Positions 7,287-14,070 of a DNA stretch of 17,263 bases are shown one piece after another. The DNA is from CAYRGQ01 sp964444885 (GTDB taxonomy: Bacteria > Bacteroidota > Bacteroidia > Sphingobacteriales > Sphingobacteriaceae). The stretch's first letter is position 1. Each line of letters starts with the position of its first letter. Under the pieces are notes generated by a model, which was given only the letters and a program-made list of their open reading frames with translations, had not been told where the DNA came from and did not search any database. Position numbers and translations under genes: made by a program. The stretch is from the NCBI GenBank assembly GCA_964444885.1, contig CAYUIZ010000066.1:1-17263 (forward strand), read 5' to 3'.

Positions 7287-7821
7287 ATTTTGCGCGGATA
7301 TAGGAGTCGACGGCAGTCCGTGCATTTTCAAAACGTTCCTCACCCAATCCGGAAATAACGGAGTACGATGCCTGTAGCGCCTGCAGTTCGCGGTGCCACA
7401 CGGACAAGAAATGCTCGCGTAGGTCAGGGAAGTCGCGCAGGGGGTCGTCTTCCCACGGCAAGTCAATATCCATCAGCAAGTAGTGGTCGTAGGGATGTGC
7501 TTCCAGTTCGGCCAGCACCGGCTCGGGCGTATGGCCAAATAGGTGGTCGGACCAGACCTTGATGGTCAGGAAAGTCGTGTCGCAAAACAGCAGTCCGTGC
7601 TTGGCCAGCGGTACTACGCTTCGTTCTAAGGCAATCTGCCCATAAAACATGTTCATTTCGTCCTGCAAGGTGTATTGCCGATTGAGGTTCCGGCAGTACT
7701 CCCGCGCATATTCAGGCACGCACACCGTGTCGTAATGCCGTGCCAGCCGTTCGGATACCCAAGATTTGCCGGTTGATTCCGGCCCGACGACTGCTATTTT
7801 GATTAACTTGCTTTCTTCCAT
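7285..7821 (-). CDS. NadR-like single-domain kinase (AAA-type P-loop ATPase)
   Basis: A 178-residue P-loop protein resembling the C-terminal ribosylnicotinamide-kinase domain of NadR, which phosphorylates nicotinamide riboside to NMN for NAD salvage. Walker A is GPESTGKS (13-20), a NadR-type loop. Asp81 in LLFCDTT fits the Walker B position, and DIDLPWEDDPLRD (118-130) matches the NadR lid motif D-x-PWxxDxxR, with Asp-Pro in place of the common Asp-Gly. The adenylyltransferase and DNA-binding domains of enterobacterial NadR are absent. The ATG at 7821 is preceded by GGAGG at a good distance; a TTG four codons earlier (7833) is the alternative. It overlaps the pnuC end by 19 bases, so transport and phosphorylation should be translationally coupled. 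If PnuC here carries another vitamin, the kinase substrate would change too. Confidence 0.87.
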   Translation of the reverse strand: MEESKLIKIAVVGPESTGKSWVSERLARHYDTVCVPEYAREYCRNLNRQYTLQDEMNMFYGQIALERSVVPLAKHGLLFCDTTFLTIKVWSDHLFGHTPEPVLAELEAHPYDHYLLMDIDLPWEDDPLRDFPDLREHFLSVWHRELQALQASYSVISGLGEERFENARTAVDSYIRAK

Positions 7822-8408
7822 GTTCGCCTCCAATCTAGATAACCCATCGTGGCAATGATCGTAAACGCTACGTATAGCAGGGCCGTCAGCATAAATCCTT
7901 TATAAATATACAGGGGGATGTAGCAAATGTCCACAACGATCCATAACAGCCAGTTTTGCAACACTTTGCGCGTCATTAAAAACTGGGCCACGAAGCTCAT
8001 TGCGGTGCAGAACCCATCGATATAGGGCACGTCCGTATCCGTATAGGTGCCCAGAAACCATCCCATCACCCCCGATAGGGCGAGCACGACGGCGACTGTA
8101 CCTGCTATTTCGAGCGCCGAAAAAGACACGATCGGCTTTTTGTCTGCATCCTGCCCACGCTTTACCCAATAATACCACCCGTATATGGCGGTGCCGAAAA
8201 AGTAGATCTGCAATACAGCATTGCCATACAACTTGCTTTGGTAGAACAGGACGGCATAGGCCGCCACGCTGATAATGCTGATCGGCCAGTTGAGGATATG
8301 TTGCCTTGCTGCCAGGTAAACGCAGAGAAAGCCCGTTACGGTTCCCAGCCACTCGAGTGCCGTGATCTGGTGGAACTGTTCGGTTAGGATTTGGAAGATG
8401 TCGCCCAC
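7803..8408 (-). CDS. pnuC: PnuC-family vitamin transporter (nicotinamide riboside)
   Basis: An inner-membrane facilitator of 201 residues, about seven hydrophobic helices, in the PnuC family. PnuC lets nicotinamide riboside diffuse in and relies on intracellular phosphorylation to trap it. Family features are NWPISIISVAAYAVLFYQ (40-57), YGWYYW (76-81), and the C-terminal block QFLMTRKVLQNWLLWIVVD (142-160) with the WxxWxxxD arrangement of the substrate site. The start is GTG 8408; the next in-frame codon but one upstream is a TAA stop, so no earlier start is possible. Close relatives (PnuT) carry thiamine, usually under a TPP riboswitch; no such element fits in the 100 bases upstream. The overlapping NadR-like kinase favours nicotinamide riboside. 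Confidence 0.9.
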   Translation of the reverse strand: MGDIFQILTEQFHQITALEWLGTVTGFLCVYLAARQHILNWPISIISVAAYAVLFYQSKLYGNAVLQIYFFGTAIYGWYYWVKRGQDADKKPIVSFSALEIAGTVAVVLALSGVMGWFLGTYTDTDVPYIDGFCTAMSFVAQFLMTRKVLQNWLLWIVVDICYIPLYIYKGFMLTALLYVAFTIIATMGYLDWRRTWKKAS

Positions 8409-8439
8409 TGTTTAGCGTAATATCGATATGGATTAAACA

Positions 8440-8475
8440 AAATTGCCCGCGCTACGGACATAGCACGGGCAATTT
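8440..8475 (-). terminator. Terminator of the outer-membrane protein gene
   Basis: 15-base arms at 8440-8454 and 8461-8475 around a 6-base loop. The single mismatch (C against A on the plus strand) becomes a G-U pair on the minus strand, so the RNA folds best when read from the minus strand. A T-rich tail (TTTTGTTTAA) follows. It lies 33 bases downstream of the OMP stop and ends about 30 bases before the pnuC start. Confidence 0.85.
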
Positions 8476-8508
8476 AAGTGAAATTTTATTAAACCGGCTT
8501 ATTTACGG

Positions 8509-9024
8509 CTAGAATACGTAGCGAGCGGTGACACCGCCGTTAGGTACAAAGCTGGGGATGCCGTGGTCTGGTCTTGCCAAGTGTGCGGTAGGGCGGATTT
8601 CCGCCGAAAAAGCGAAAGGCGCATTCCTCAACTTGTAATCCGCTCCGCCAGAGGCAAATAATCCTGCTACGAGCCCTTTGTACTCGTCCCAATCAGAAAA
8701 GCTGTTGGCAACGACGGCACCGCCGCCTACAAACCATTTCAGTCCGTCCACATTGGCAATGGGGAAATGATGCTGGTAAGCACCGGAAAGCGAAAGACGC
8801 GTCACGTCATAGGCAAGGCCCGCGATGCGGTAAGACGGTTTGATTCCCAGATCGAATTGCAACGCGGCAGGTTCTGAGATAAACGTTTTAAAGGTTGCGC
8901 CGAACGTATCGTAATACGGGTTAACTCCCAGACGCAATCCAACCGAATTTCTGTAATCGCTTTGTGCTGATACGGTGGCGACAAAAGCCATTGCCAGTAT
9001 CAGGGAAACTAATTTTGCTTTCAT
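8509..9024 (-). CDS. Small outer-membrane beta-barrel protein, unknown role
   Basis: A 171-residue protein with a clear signal peptide (MKAKLVSLILAMAFVATVSA, cleavage before or after Gln21) and a body of alternating amphipathic strands: SVGLRLGVNPYY, ATFKTFI, ALQFDLGIKPSY, LSLSGAYQHHF, WFVGGGAVVANS, FAFSAEIRPTAHL, GGVTARYVF. It ends in phenylalanine, the usual last residue for BAM-dependent barrel insertion. Its size suggests eight strands, as in OmpX/OmpW-type or opacity-like proteins. No catalytic motif is visible and the function is unknown. It is a single-gene unit with its own terminator; a TAnnTTTG element lies 30 bases upstream. It is not obviously connected with the pnuC pair downstream. 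Confidence 0.8.
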   Translation of the reverse strand: MKAKLVSLILAMAFVATVSAQSDYRNSVGLRLGVNPYYDTFGATFKTFISEPAALQFDLGIKPSYRIAGLAYDVTRLSLSGAYQHHFPIANVDGLKWFVGGGAVVANSFSDWDEYKGLVAGLFASGGADYKLRNAPFAFSAEIRPTAHLARPDHGIPSFVPNGGVTARYVF

Positions 9025-9053
9025 ATTAAGTGGGTTTTGATTTTAATTGAGAT

Positions 9054-9061
9054 CAAAAGTA
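9054..9061 (-). promoter_or_regulatory. Outer-membrane protein gene -7 element
   Basis: Minus strand TACTTTTG, an exact TAnnTTTG match 30 bases ahead of the ATG at 9024. A convincing -33 TTG at 19-22 bases is not present. Confidence 0.5.
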
Positions 9062-9108
9062 GCGTATATTTTCCAAAAAAGGCAGTGTTCGTCGCTGTAG
9101 CGTCCCAA

Positions 9109-9128
9109 AATACCTGTTTATAGGTATT
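9109..9128. repeat. Inverted repeat AATACCT-N6-AGGTATT
   Basis: A perfect 7-bp inverted repeat (9109-9115 and 9122-9128) with a 6-base centre, total 20 bp. It lies about 50 bases upstream of the omp -7 element. The size and symmetry suit a dimeric regulator site; it lacks a T-run. Confidence 0.5.
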
Positions 9129-9142
9129 CTTGCGCTCACTCG

Positions 9143-9170
9143 GAGGTGCCTCGGGTGGTTGGTGCACCTC
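9143..9170. repeat. Inverted repeat GAGGTGC-N14-GCACCTC
   Basis: Perfect 7-bp GC-rich arms at 9143-9149 and 9164-9170 with a 14-base centre. It could form an RNA hairpin or be part of an untranslated structured RNA. There is no T-run next to it. Confidence 0.45.
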
Positions 9171-9216
9171 GCGTTTCGGGGTCTTTTGCGGTCTGGCGCC
9201 GCATCATCTAAAATTG

Positions 9217-9249
9217 TTGCTTCATTGTTGTCAAAAAAGCGTACCTTTG
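9217..9249 (+). promoter_or_regulatory. carB promoter (Bacteroidota type)
   Basis: TTG (9217-9219), a 22-base spacer, then TACCTTTG (9242-9249), an exact TAnnTTTG. Transcription should start near 9256, giving a leader of about 95 bases. Confidence 0.75.
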
Positions 9250-9252
9250 CAC

Positions 9253-9270
9253 TCCGACAAAGCAGTCGGA
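9253..9270 (+). repeat. Hairpin at the 5' end of the carB transcript
   Basis: TCCGAC (9253-9258), loop AAAGCA, GTCGGA (9265-9270): a perfect 6-bp stem right at the predicted transcript start. It may protect the mRNA 5' end; regulation is conjectural. Confidence 0.45.
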
Positions 9271-9350
9271 ATTCCCTTCCACAATCATTCCGGCATTTCG
9301 CACTGTTTTGGCATCGGTTTAGGTTTACTCACATCGATTTTTAGCAAGCA

Positions 9351-12167
9351 ATGCCAAAAGACACCTCCATCAAATCCGTACTGATCATCGGTTCAGGCCC
9401 CATTATTATCGGGCAGGCCTGCGAATTTGACTACTCGGGCTCGCAAGCCGCCTTTTCCCTCAAGGAAGAGGGGATCAAGGTCTCCATTATTAACTCCAAT
9501 CCGGCAACGATCATGACCGACAAGGTCGTGGCAGACCACGTTTACCTGTTGCCGCTCACCTGCGAGAGCATCGAGCAGATTTTACAGGAACAGCCGATCG
9601 ACGCGGTATTGCCCACCATGGGCGGACAGACGGCGCTCAACTTGTGCATCGAGGCCTCCGAGCGTGGTATTTGGGAAAAATACGGCGTGCGTGTCATCGG
9701 CGTTGACGTAGCCGCAATCGAGAAAACCGAAAACCGCGAAGCATTTCGCCAACTGATGGTCGATATCGGCGTAGGCGTTGCCAAGTCGAAGATTGCCAAC
9801 TCGTTTTTGGAAGGCAAGGAAGGCGCCCAGGAAATCGGCTTCCCTTTGGTTATCCGTCCGTCGTACACGCTGGGTGGCACCGGAGGTGGATTCGTCCACA
9901 AAAAAGAAGAATTTGAAGCGGCGCTGAGCCGTGGCCTGCAAGCATCGCCTACGCACGAAGTACTCGTTGAGCAAGCGGTGCTGGGCTGGAAGGAGTTTGA
10001 GCTTGAGCTGCTTCGCGACAGCAACGACAACGTTATTATTATCTGTGCGATCGAGAACTTCGACCCCATGGGCATCCATACCGGAGACTCCATCACCGTG
10101 GCGCCGGGCATGACCCTGAGCGACCGTTGCTACCAGGATATGCGCAACCAAGCCATCAAGATGATGCGTGCCATCGGTAATTTCGCTGGCGGGTGTAACG
10201 TGCAGTTTGCCGTCGATCCCGAAACCGAGGACATTATCGCCATCGAAATCAACCCGCGGGTTTCCCGCTCATCGGCGCTGGCGTCCAAAGCAACGGGATA
10301 CCCCATCGCTAAAATCGCCTCCAAGTTGGCCATTGGCTACAACTTGGACGAGATCGAAAACCAAATCACCCAAAATACATCGGCCTACTTTGAGCCGACG
10401 CTGGACTACGTCATCGTGAAAGTGCCGCGGTGGAATTTTGCGAAATTCAAGGGCGCCAACCGCGAGCTCGGCTTACAGATGAAATCCGTTGGGGAAGTCA
10501 TGGCCATCGGGCGTTCCTTTATCGAAGCGTTGCAGAAGGCCTGCCAAAGCCTTGAAATCGGGCGTGCCGGCCTCGGGGCTGACGGAAAGCAAAGCCGCAA
10601 CCTGGAAGAGATTATGGATAGCTTGGAACATCCAAGCAGCGACCGTCTTTTCCATGTGAAGGACGCGTTCGAACTGGGCGTGCCCCTAGAGTCCATCCGC
10701 AAGGCTACGCTGATCGACAAGTGGTTCCTGGTGCAAATCCAAGAGCTCGTGCAGTTGGAGACCGAGCTTCGCCGCTACCAGCTGAACAACATTCCGAAGG
10801 ACTTTTTCGCCACCCTCAAGCAAAAGGGCTATTCCGACTTGCAGATCGCATGGCTGCTGGGCAACGTGAGCGAAGACGACGTGTATAACCGCCGTATCGA
10901 GCTCGGCATCCGCCGCGTGTTCAAGATGGTCGATACATGTGCGGCCGAATTCCCCGCGCAGACACCGTACTACTATTCCACGTTTGAGGACGAGAACGAA
11001 TCCAAGCCGTCAGACCGGAAGAAAATCATCGTATTAGGCTCCGGGCCTAACCGGATTGGCCAAGGCATTGAATTCGACTATTCCTGCGTGCACGGCTTGC
11101 TGGCCGCGAAGGAATCCGGGTATGAGGCCATCATGGTCAACTGTAACCCGGAAACGGTGTCGACCGACTTCAATATGGCCGACAAACTTTATTTCGAGCC
11201 CGTATTTTGGGAGCATGTGCGTGAGATCATCGAACTGGAGAAGCCCGAAGGGGTTATCGTGCAGCTCGGTGGGCAAACGGCACTCAAAATGGCCGAAAAG
11301 CTTAAAGAGAACGGAATCCGCATCATCGGCACTTCTTTCGAAGACATGGACCTGGCCGAAGACCGGGGCCGCTTCTCCGATTTGCTCAAAGAATTGGATA
11401 TTCCCTACCCACGGTACGGCGTAGCGGAAAGCGCTGAAGAAGCACTGAAGGTGGCTAAGGAAGTTGGCTATCCTGTGCTGGTCCGCCCCAGCTACGTATT
11501 GGGTGGCGAGCGGATGAGCATCGTGATCAATGACGAAGAACTGGAAACTGCGGTGGTCAAGCTGCTGAAAAACTTGCCGGGCAACCGGGTGCTGATCGAC
11601 CATTTTCTGGACCGTGCGGAAGAGGCGGAGTCCGATTCGATCTGCGACGGTGAGGACGTGCATATCATCGGCCTGATGGAGCATATTGAGCCAGCGGGTA
11701 TCCACTCCGGCGACTCGAATGCCGTATTGCCACCGTTTAGCCTGTCTGACGCCGTCCTGCAGAAGATGGAAGAGTATTCCATCAAGCTGGCACATGCGCT
11801 CCAGGTCAAAGGCTTGCTGAACATCCAGTTTGCGGTGAAAGACGAGAAGGTCTATGTCATTGAGGCCAACCCGCGTGCATCGCGCACCGTGCCCTTCATC
11901 GCGAAGGCATACGATGTTCCCTATATCAACATCGCGACGAAAGTCATGCTTGGCGTCAACAAGCTGAAGGATTTCAAAATCGAACGGAAACTGACGGGGT
12001 ACGCCATCAAAGAGCCGGTGTTCTCGTTTGACAAGTTCCCTGACGTGGACAAACAGCTCGGTCCTGAAATGAAATCGACCGGCGAGGCGATTCGCTTCAT
12101 CAAAGACCTGGACGACGCGTTTTTCCGGGAGCTGTACGCGAAGAAATCGATGTACTTAAGTAAATAA
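9351..12167 (+). CDS. carB: Carbamoyl-phosphate synthase large chain, lacking the C-terminal allosteric domain
   Basis: Makes carbamoyl phosphate from bicarbonate, ammonia (channelled from the glutamine-hydrolysing CarA) and two ATP, feeding pyrimidine and arginine synthesis. The 938 residues contain two homologous ATP-grasp synthetase halves: the first opens with LIIGSGPIIIGQACEFDYSG (11-30), carries RPSYTLGGTGGG (169-180) and EINPRVSRSSALASKATG (299-316); the second opens with VLGSGPNRIGQGIEFDYSC (561-579), carries RPSYVLGGERM (712-722) and EANPRASRTVPFIAKAYD (838-855). A linker (oligomerisation) region lies at about 400-550. The protein stops just after GPEMKSTGEAIRFIKDLDDAFFREL (about 904-928), where the E. 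coli enzyme (about 1073 residues) continues into its MGS-like domain that binds UMP, IMP and ornithine. A strong terminator follows seven bases after the stop, so this is not a frameshift. carA is not adjacent. Confidence 0.97.
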   Translation: MPKDTSIKSVLIIGSGPIIIGQACEFDYSGSQAAFSLKEEGIKVSIINSNPATIMTDKVVADHVYLLPLTCESIEQILQEQPIDAVLPTMGGQTALNLCIEASERGIWEKYGVRVIGVDVAAIEKTENREAFRQLMVDIGVGVAKSKIANSFLEGKEGAQEIGFPLVIRPSYTLGGTGGGFVHKKEEFEAALSRGLQASPTHEVLVEQAVLGWKEFELELLRDSNDNVIIICAIENFDPMGIHTGDSITVAPGMTLSDRCYQDMRNQAIKMMRAIGNFAGGCNVQFAVDPETEDIIAIEINPRVSRSSALASKATGYPIAKIASKLAIGYNLDEIENQITQNTSAYFEPTLDYVIVKVPRWNFAKFKGANRELGLQMKSVGEVMAIGRSFIEALQKACQSLEIGRAGLGADGKQSRNLEEIMDSLEHPSSDRLFHVKDAFELGVPLESIRKATLIDKWFLVQIQELVQLETELRRYQLNNIPKDFFATLKQKGYSDLQIAWLLGNVSEDDVYNRRIELGIRRVFKMVDTCAAEFPAQTPYYYSTFEDENESKPSDRKKIIVLGSGPNRIGQGIEFDYSCVHGLLAAKESGYEAIMVNCNPETVSTDFNMADKLYFEPVFWEHVREIIELEKPEGVIVQLGGQTALKMAEKLKENGIRIIGTSFEDMDLAEDRGRFSDLLKELDIPYPRYGVAESAEEALKVAKEVGYPVLVRPSYVLGGERMSIVINDEELETAVVKLLKNLPGNRVLIDHFLDRAEEAESDSICDGEDVHIIGLMEHIEPAGIHSGDSNAVLPPFSLSDAVLQKMEEYSIKLAHALQVKGLLNIQFAVKDEKVYVIEANPRASRTVPFIAKAYDVPYINIATKVMLGVNKLKDFKIERKLTGYAIKEPVFSFDKFPDVDKQLGPEMKSTGEAIRFIKDLDDAFFRELYAKKSMYLSK

Positions 12168-12173
12168 ACTGAA

Positions 12174-12200
12174 GGAGCCGGCGAGGCTCCTTTTTTTTTT
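12174..12200 (+). terminator. carB terminator
   Basis: GGAGCC (12174-12179), loop GGCGA, GGCTCC (12185-12190), followed by ten T. It begins seven bases after the carB stop, a textbook intrinsic terminator. Confidence 0.95.
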
Positions 12201-12330
12201 GCCCAGACGTTTGCACGGCTGCCCTGCCGCGGATCGGCTGTACATGCTAAATATGTCATGCAAATGACCGTTTTGGTAGGTAAAGGAGATCTTCTTTTGT
12301 ATCATTGCAGGAAAACTTATTACGATAGCA

Positions 12331-12648
12331 ATGACGATACAAGTAAATTCCGACAAGAACATTGCGGTAAGCGAAAGCTTTATCGCCAAAATTACCGAGA
12401 ACCTCAACGCATCATTAGCTCGGTTCGAAGAGTACGTGACCCGGCTGGAAGTATTTCTGGCTGACGAAAACAGTGCCCGCCAAGGCAGTAACGACAAACG
12501 CTGTACCATTGAGGTGCGCATCAAAGGATTGGAGCCGGAGGCGGTTACCTCAACGGCGGATGACATCGGGCTAGCCGTTAAGTTGGCCACCGATAAGGTA
12601 GAGCAACTGCTGCGAAACCGTACCGACAGACTCAAAAGCCACGGGTAA
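12331..12648 (+). CDS. HPF/RaiA-family ribosome-associated protein
   Basis: A 105-residue protein of the sigma-54 modulation/S30AE family, whose members bind the small ribosomal subunit at the decoding centre and keep idle ribosomes stable. The sequence shows the beta-alpha-beta-beta-beta-alpha order: MTIQVNSDKNI strand, SESFIAKITENLNASLARF helix (13-32), then VTRLEVFLADEN and KRCTIEVRIKGL strands, and a C-terminal helix AVKLATDKVEQLLRNRTDRLK. Relative to classical HPF the loop between strands (ENSARQGSNDK) is extended and there is no C-terminal dimerisation domain, so this is the short form. It stands alone between the carB terminator and a palindrome-rich gap. Upstream TTTG (12272-12275) and TTCTTTTG (12292-12299) form only a poor promoter match (one mismatch, 16-base spacer). 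Confidence 0.85.
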   Translation: MTIQVNSDKNIAVSESFIAKITENLNASLARFEEYVTRLEVFLADENSARQGSNDKRCTIEVRIKGLEPEAVTSTADDIGLAVKLATDKVEQLLRNRTDRLKSHG

Positions 12649-12661
12649 AACCATCCTGCTA

Positions 12662-12726
12662 CTTGGCCATTCACCCACCTACAGCGTCCCGAATCCACGG
12701 CGTGCCCCCGGTGGGGAATGGCCAGG
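12662..12726. repeat. Long imperfect inverted repeat between raiA and the MFS gene
   Basis: TGGCCATTC (12664-12672) pairs with GAATGGCCA (12716-12724); after one bulged A (12673), CCCAC (12674-12678) pairs with GTGGG (12711-12715). A T-G and a C-G pair extend the outer end to 12662/12726 on the plus-strand RNA. The central loop is 32 bases. There is no T-run, so it is unlikely to be a simple terminator. Confidence 0.7.
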
Positions 12727-12740
12727 GCTGCAATCGGGGT

Positions 12741-12758
12741 GCCGCGCCCTGACGCGGC
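12741..12758. repeat. GC-rich hairpin GCCGCG-N6-CGCGGC
   Basis: Perfect 6-bp all-GC arms (12741-12746 and 12753-12758) around CCCTGA, 14 bases after the larger inverted repeat. Together the two structures fill most of the raiA-MFS gap. Confidence 0.6.
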
Positions 12759-12787
12759 CCTTAGCCTTGATAAATCGGTTGTCATAA

Positions 12788-12832
12788 TCCGAATTTCTTG
12801 CCCATCGCGTCCGAATTCTTGGTAGCTTCGCG
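12788..12832. repeat. Imperfect tandem repeat over the MFS promoter region
   Basis: Two adjacent units of 22 and 23 bases both begin TCCGAATT, continue with (T)CTTG and end in TCGCG: 12788-12809 and 12810-12832. The second unit contains the candidate -7 element TAGCTTCG. This is either a duplicated regulator site or a duplicated promoter. Confidence 0.6.
12798..12830 (+). promoter_or_regulatory. Candidate MFS-gene promoter
   Basis: TTG (12798-12800), a 22-base spacer, TAGCTTCG (12823-12830), one mismatch to TAnnTTTG, 33 bases ahead of the ATG at 12863. Confidence 0.4.
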
Positions 12833-12862
12833 AGCGACGCGCAGACGCGCTGTTTTGTGAAC

Positions 12863-14053
12863 ATGGGCAACACACCACATACGGCAAACGCCAAAACATT
12901 TCTTTTTATCGCTGGCATTGTATTGATTGCCAGCAATCTACGCGCACCCATTACCAGCGTGGGTCCGGTGGTGCCTCAAATTCAGGAAGCGCTGGGGCTG
13001 TCCAATACCTTGGCTGGGCTGATTACCACCATCCCGTTGCTGATGTTCGCCGTATTCTCACCCGTGGCGCCCAAGCTGTCGGAAAAACAAGGCATCGAGA
13101 AGATGCTGTGGCTGTCCTTGTGGGTGATCGGGCTGGGCGTATTGATTCGTACGGTGCCCAGTGCAACGCTGCTTTTGGCAGGTTCGGCACTGATCGGATG
13201 CGGCATCACCTTTGGAAACGTGCTCATTCCGCCGTTGATCAGGCACCGATTTCCGAAACGTATGGGGATCGTGACCGGCATCTACAGTGTCGCAATGAAT
13301 ATCACGGCGTCGCTGGCTTCCGGGCTTAGCATCGCTATTGGGCAATGGACGGGCGCCGGATGGAAAGGATCCATCGGGGTGTGGGCTGTCTTCGCCGTGA
13401 TTGCTATTCTTGTCTGGATTCCGCAGTTGTGGAATAAGCAGCAACCTCAGAAAACCACTCAGGACGAGCGCGTGCGCCCGATTTCCCTGCTCCGGTCACG
13501 GATGGCGTGGCACATTACCGTTTTTATGGGGTTGCAGTCCCTGCTTTTTTATTGTGCCGTCGCGTGGTTGCCGGTCGTGTTGCAAAGCTGGGGCATGCCT
13601 TCGGGCGAATCGGGCTGGGTGCTGTCTTTCGTGCAGTTTACCCAACTTCCCATCGTTTTTATTGGTCCGATGATCATCGTTAAGCTCAAAAACCATACGC
13701 CCTTGTTGTGGTTTATTGGGGGTACGTTGGTCGTGAGCATGTTGCTGATTATCGGCTGGCGGACACAGTTCATTGTTCCGGCCGTTATTCTTTTCGGGCT
13801 GGGCACGGGCTTAGCCTTCAGCTTGGTCATGATGTGGTTTGTCTTGCGGACTGCCGACACGTCCGTTTCTGCCCGGCTCTCGGGCATGGCGCAGTCGTTC
13901 GGGTATGCCTTAGCGGCCGCCGGGCCGCCGTTGTTTGGGGCATTGCACGACTGGACAGGCAATTGGGAAGTGCCTTTTATGTTGCTTTTTGTCGCTTCGT
14001 TGGGCTTGTTTTTTTTCGGCTGGAAAGTTGCGAAACCTGTTTCAATTGGTTAA
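12863..14053 (+). CDS. MFS transporter, CynX/NimT type
   Basis: A major-facilitator protein of 396 residues with about twelve hydrophobic helices in two sets of six, separated by a charged loop (WNKQQPQKTTQDERVR). The first helix pair reads FIAGIVLIASNLRAPITSVGPVVPQI (15-40); the NLR-P/A-I-TSVGP pattern is typical of the CynX/NimT family, which includes E. coli CynX (putative cyanate transporter) and NimT (2-nitroimidazole export). Other signs are GCGITFGNVLIPPLIRHRFPKRMG before helix 5 and a histidine/arginine-rich loop after it. The substrate cannot be deduced; no cyanase or detoxification gene is nearby. ATG 12863 is chosen over an in-frame GTG two codons earlier (12857), though both are possible. 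The gene stands alone, with a repeat-rich upstream region that suggests regulation. Confidence 0.85.
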   Translation: MGNTPHTANAKTFLFIAGIVLIASNLRAPITSVGPVVPQIQEALGLSNTLAGLITTIPLLMFAVFSPVAPKLSEKQGIEKMLWLSLWVIGLGVLIRTVPSATLLLAGSALIGCGITFGNVLIPPLIRHRFPKRMGIVTGIYSVAMNITASLASGLSIAIGQWTGAGWKGSIGVWAVFAVIAILVWIPQLWNKQQPQKTTQDERVRPISLLRSRMAWHITVFMGLQSLLFYCAVAWLPVVLQSWGMPSGESGWVLSFVQFTQLPIVFIGPMIIVKLKNHTPLLWFIGGTLVVSMLLIIGWRTQFIVPAVILFGLGTGLAFSLVMMWFVLRTADTSVSARLSGMAQSFGYALAAAGPPLFGALHDWTGNWEVPFMLLFVASLGLFFFGWKVAKPVSIG

Positions 14054-14070
14054 AGATAACGCGCTAGCTT

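Larger units (their letters stand above)
9025..9350. other. 326-base divergent intergenic region (omp / carB)
   Basis: No protein gene can be supported here; small open frames at 9130-9384 and 9159-9344 overlap carB out of frame and look like chance. The region holds the omp -7 element (9054-9061, minus), two inverted repeats (9109-9128 and 9143-9170), the carB promoter (9217-9249) and a hairpin at the predicted carB transcript start (9253-9270). The middle part, about 9130-9210, is unexplained. Confidence 0.7.

Noticed and set aside
8409..8508. TPP riboswitch ahead of pnuC
   Set aside because: The gap is only 100 bases and is mostly the terminator of the upstream gene; no conserved TPP-aptamer core can be placed.
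9130..9384. Small plus-strand open frame ahead of carB
   Set aside because: It runs through the carB promoter and overlaps the carB start out of frame; the translation has no recognisable pattern.
12100..12330. A frameshifted remnant of the missing CarB C-terminal domain
   Set aside because: None of the frames after the stop reads like an MGS-like domain, and a strong terminator begins seven bases after the stop.
12156..12899. A 247-residue open frame on the minus strand over raiA and the following gap
   Set aside because: It covers the carB terminator T-run, all of raiA and the MFS start; the composition (many Ser, Arg, Cys, Trp) looks like a shadow and no domain is visible.
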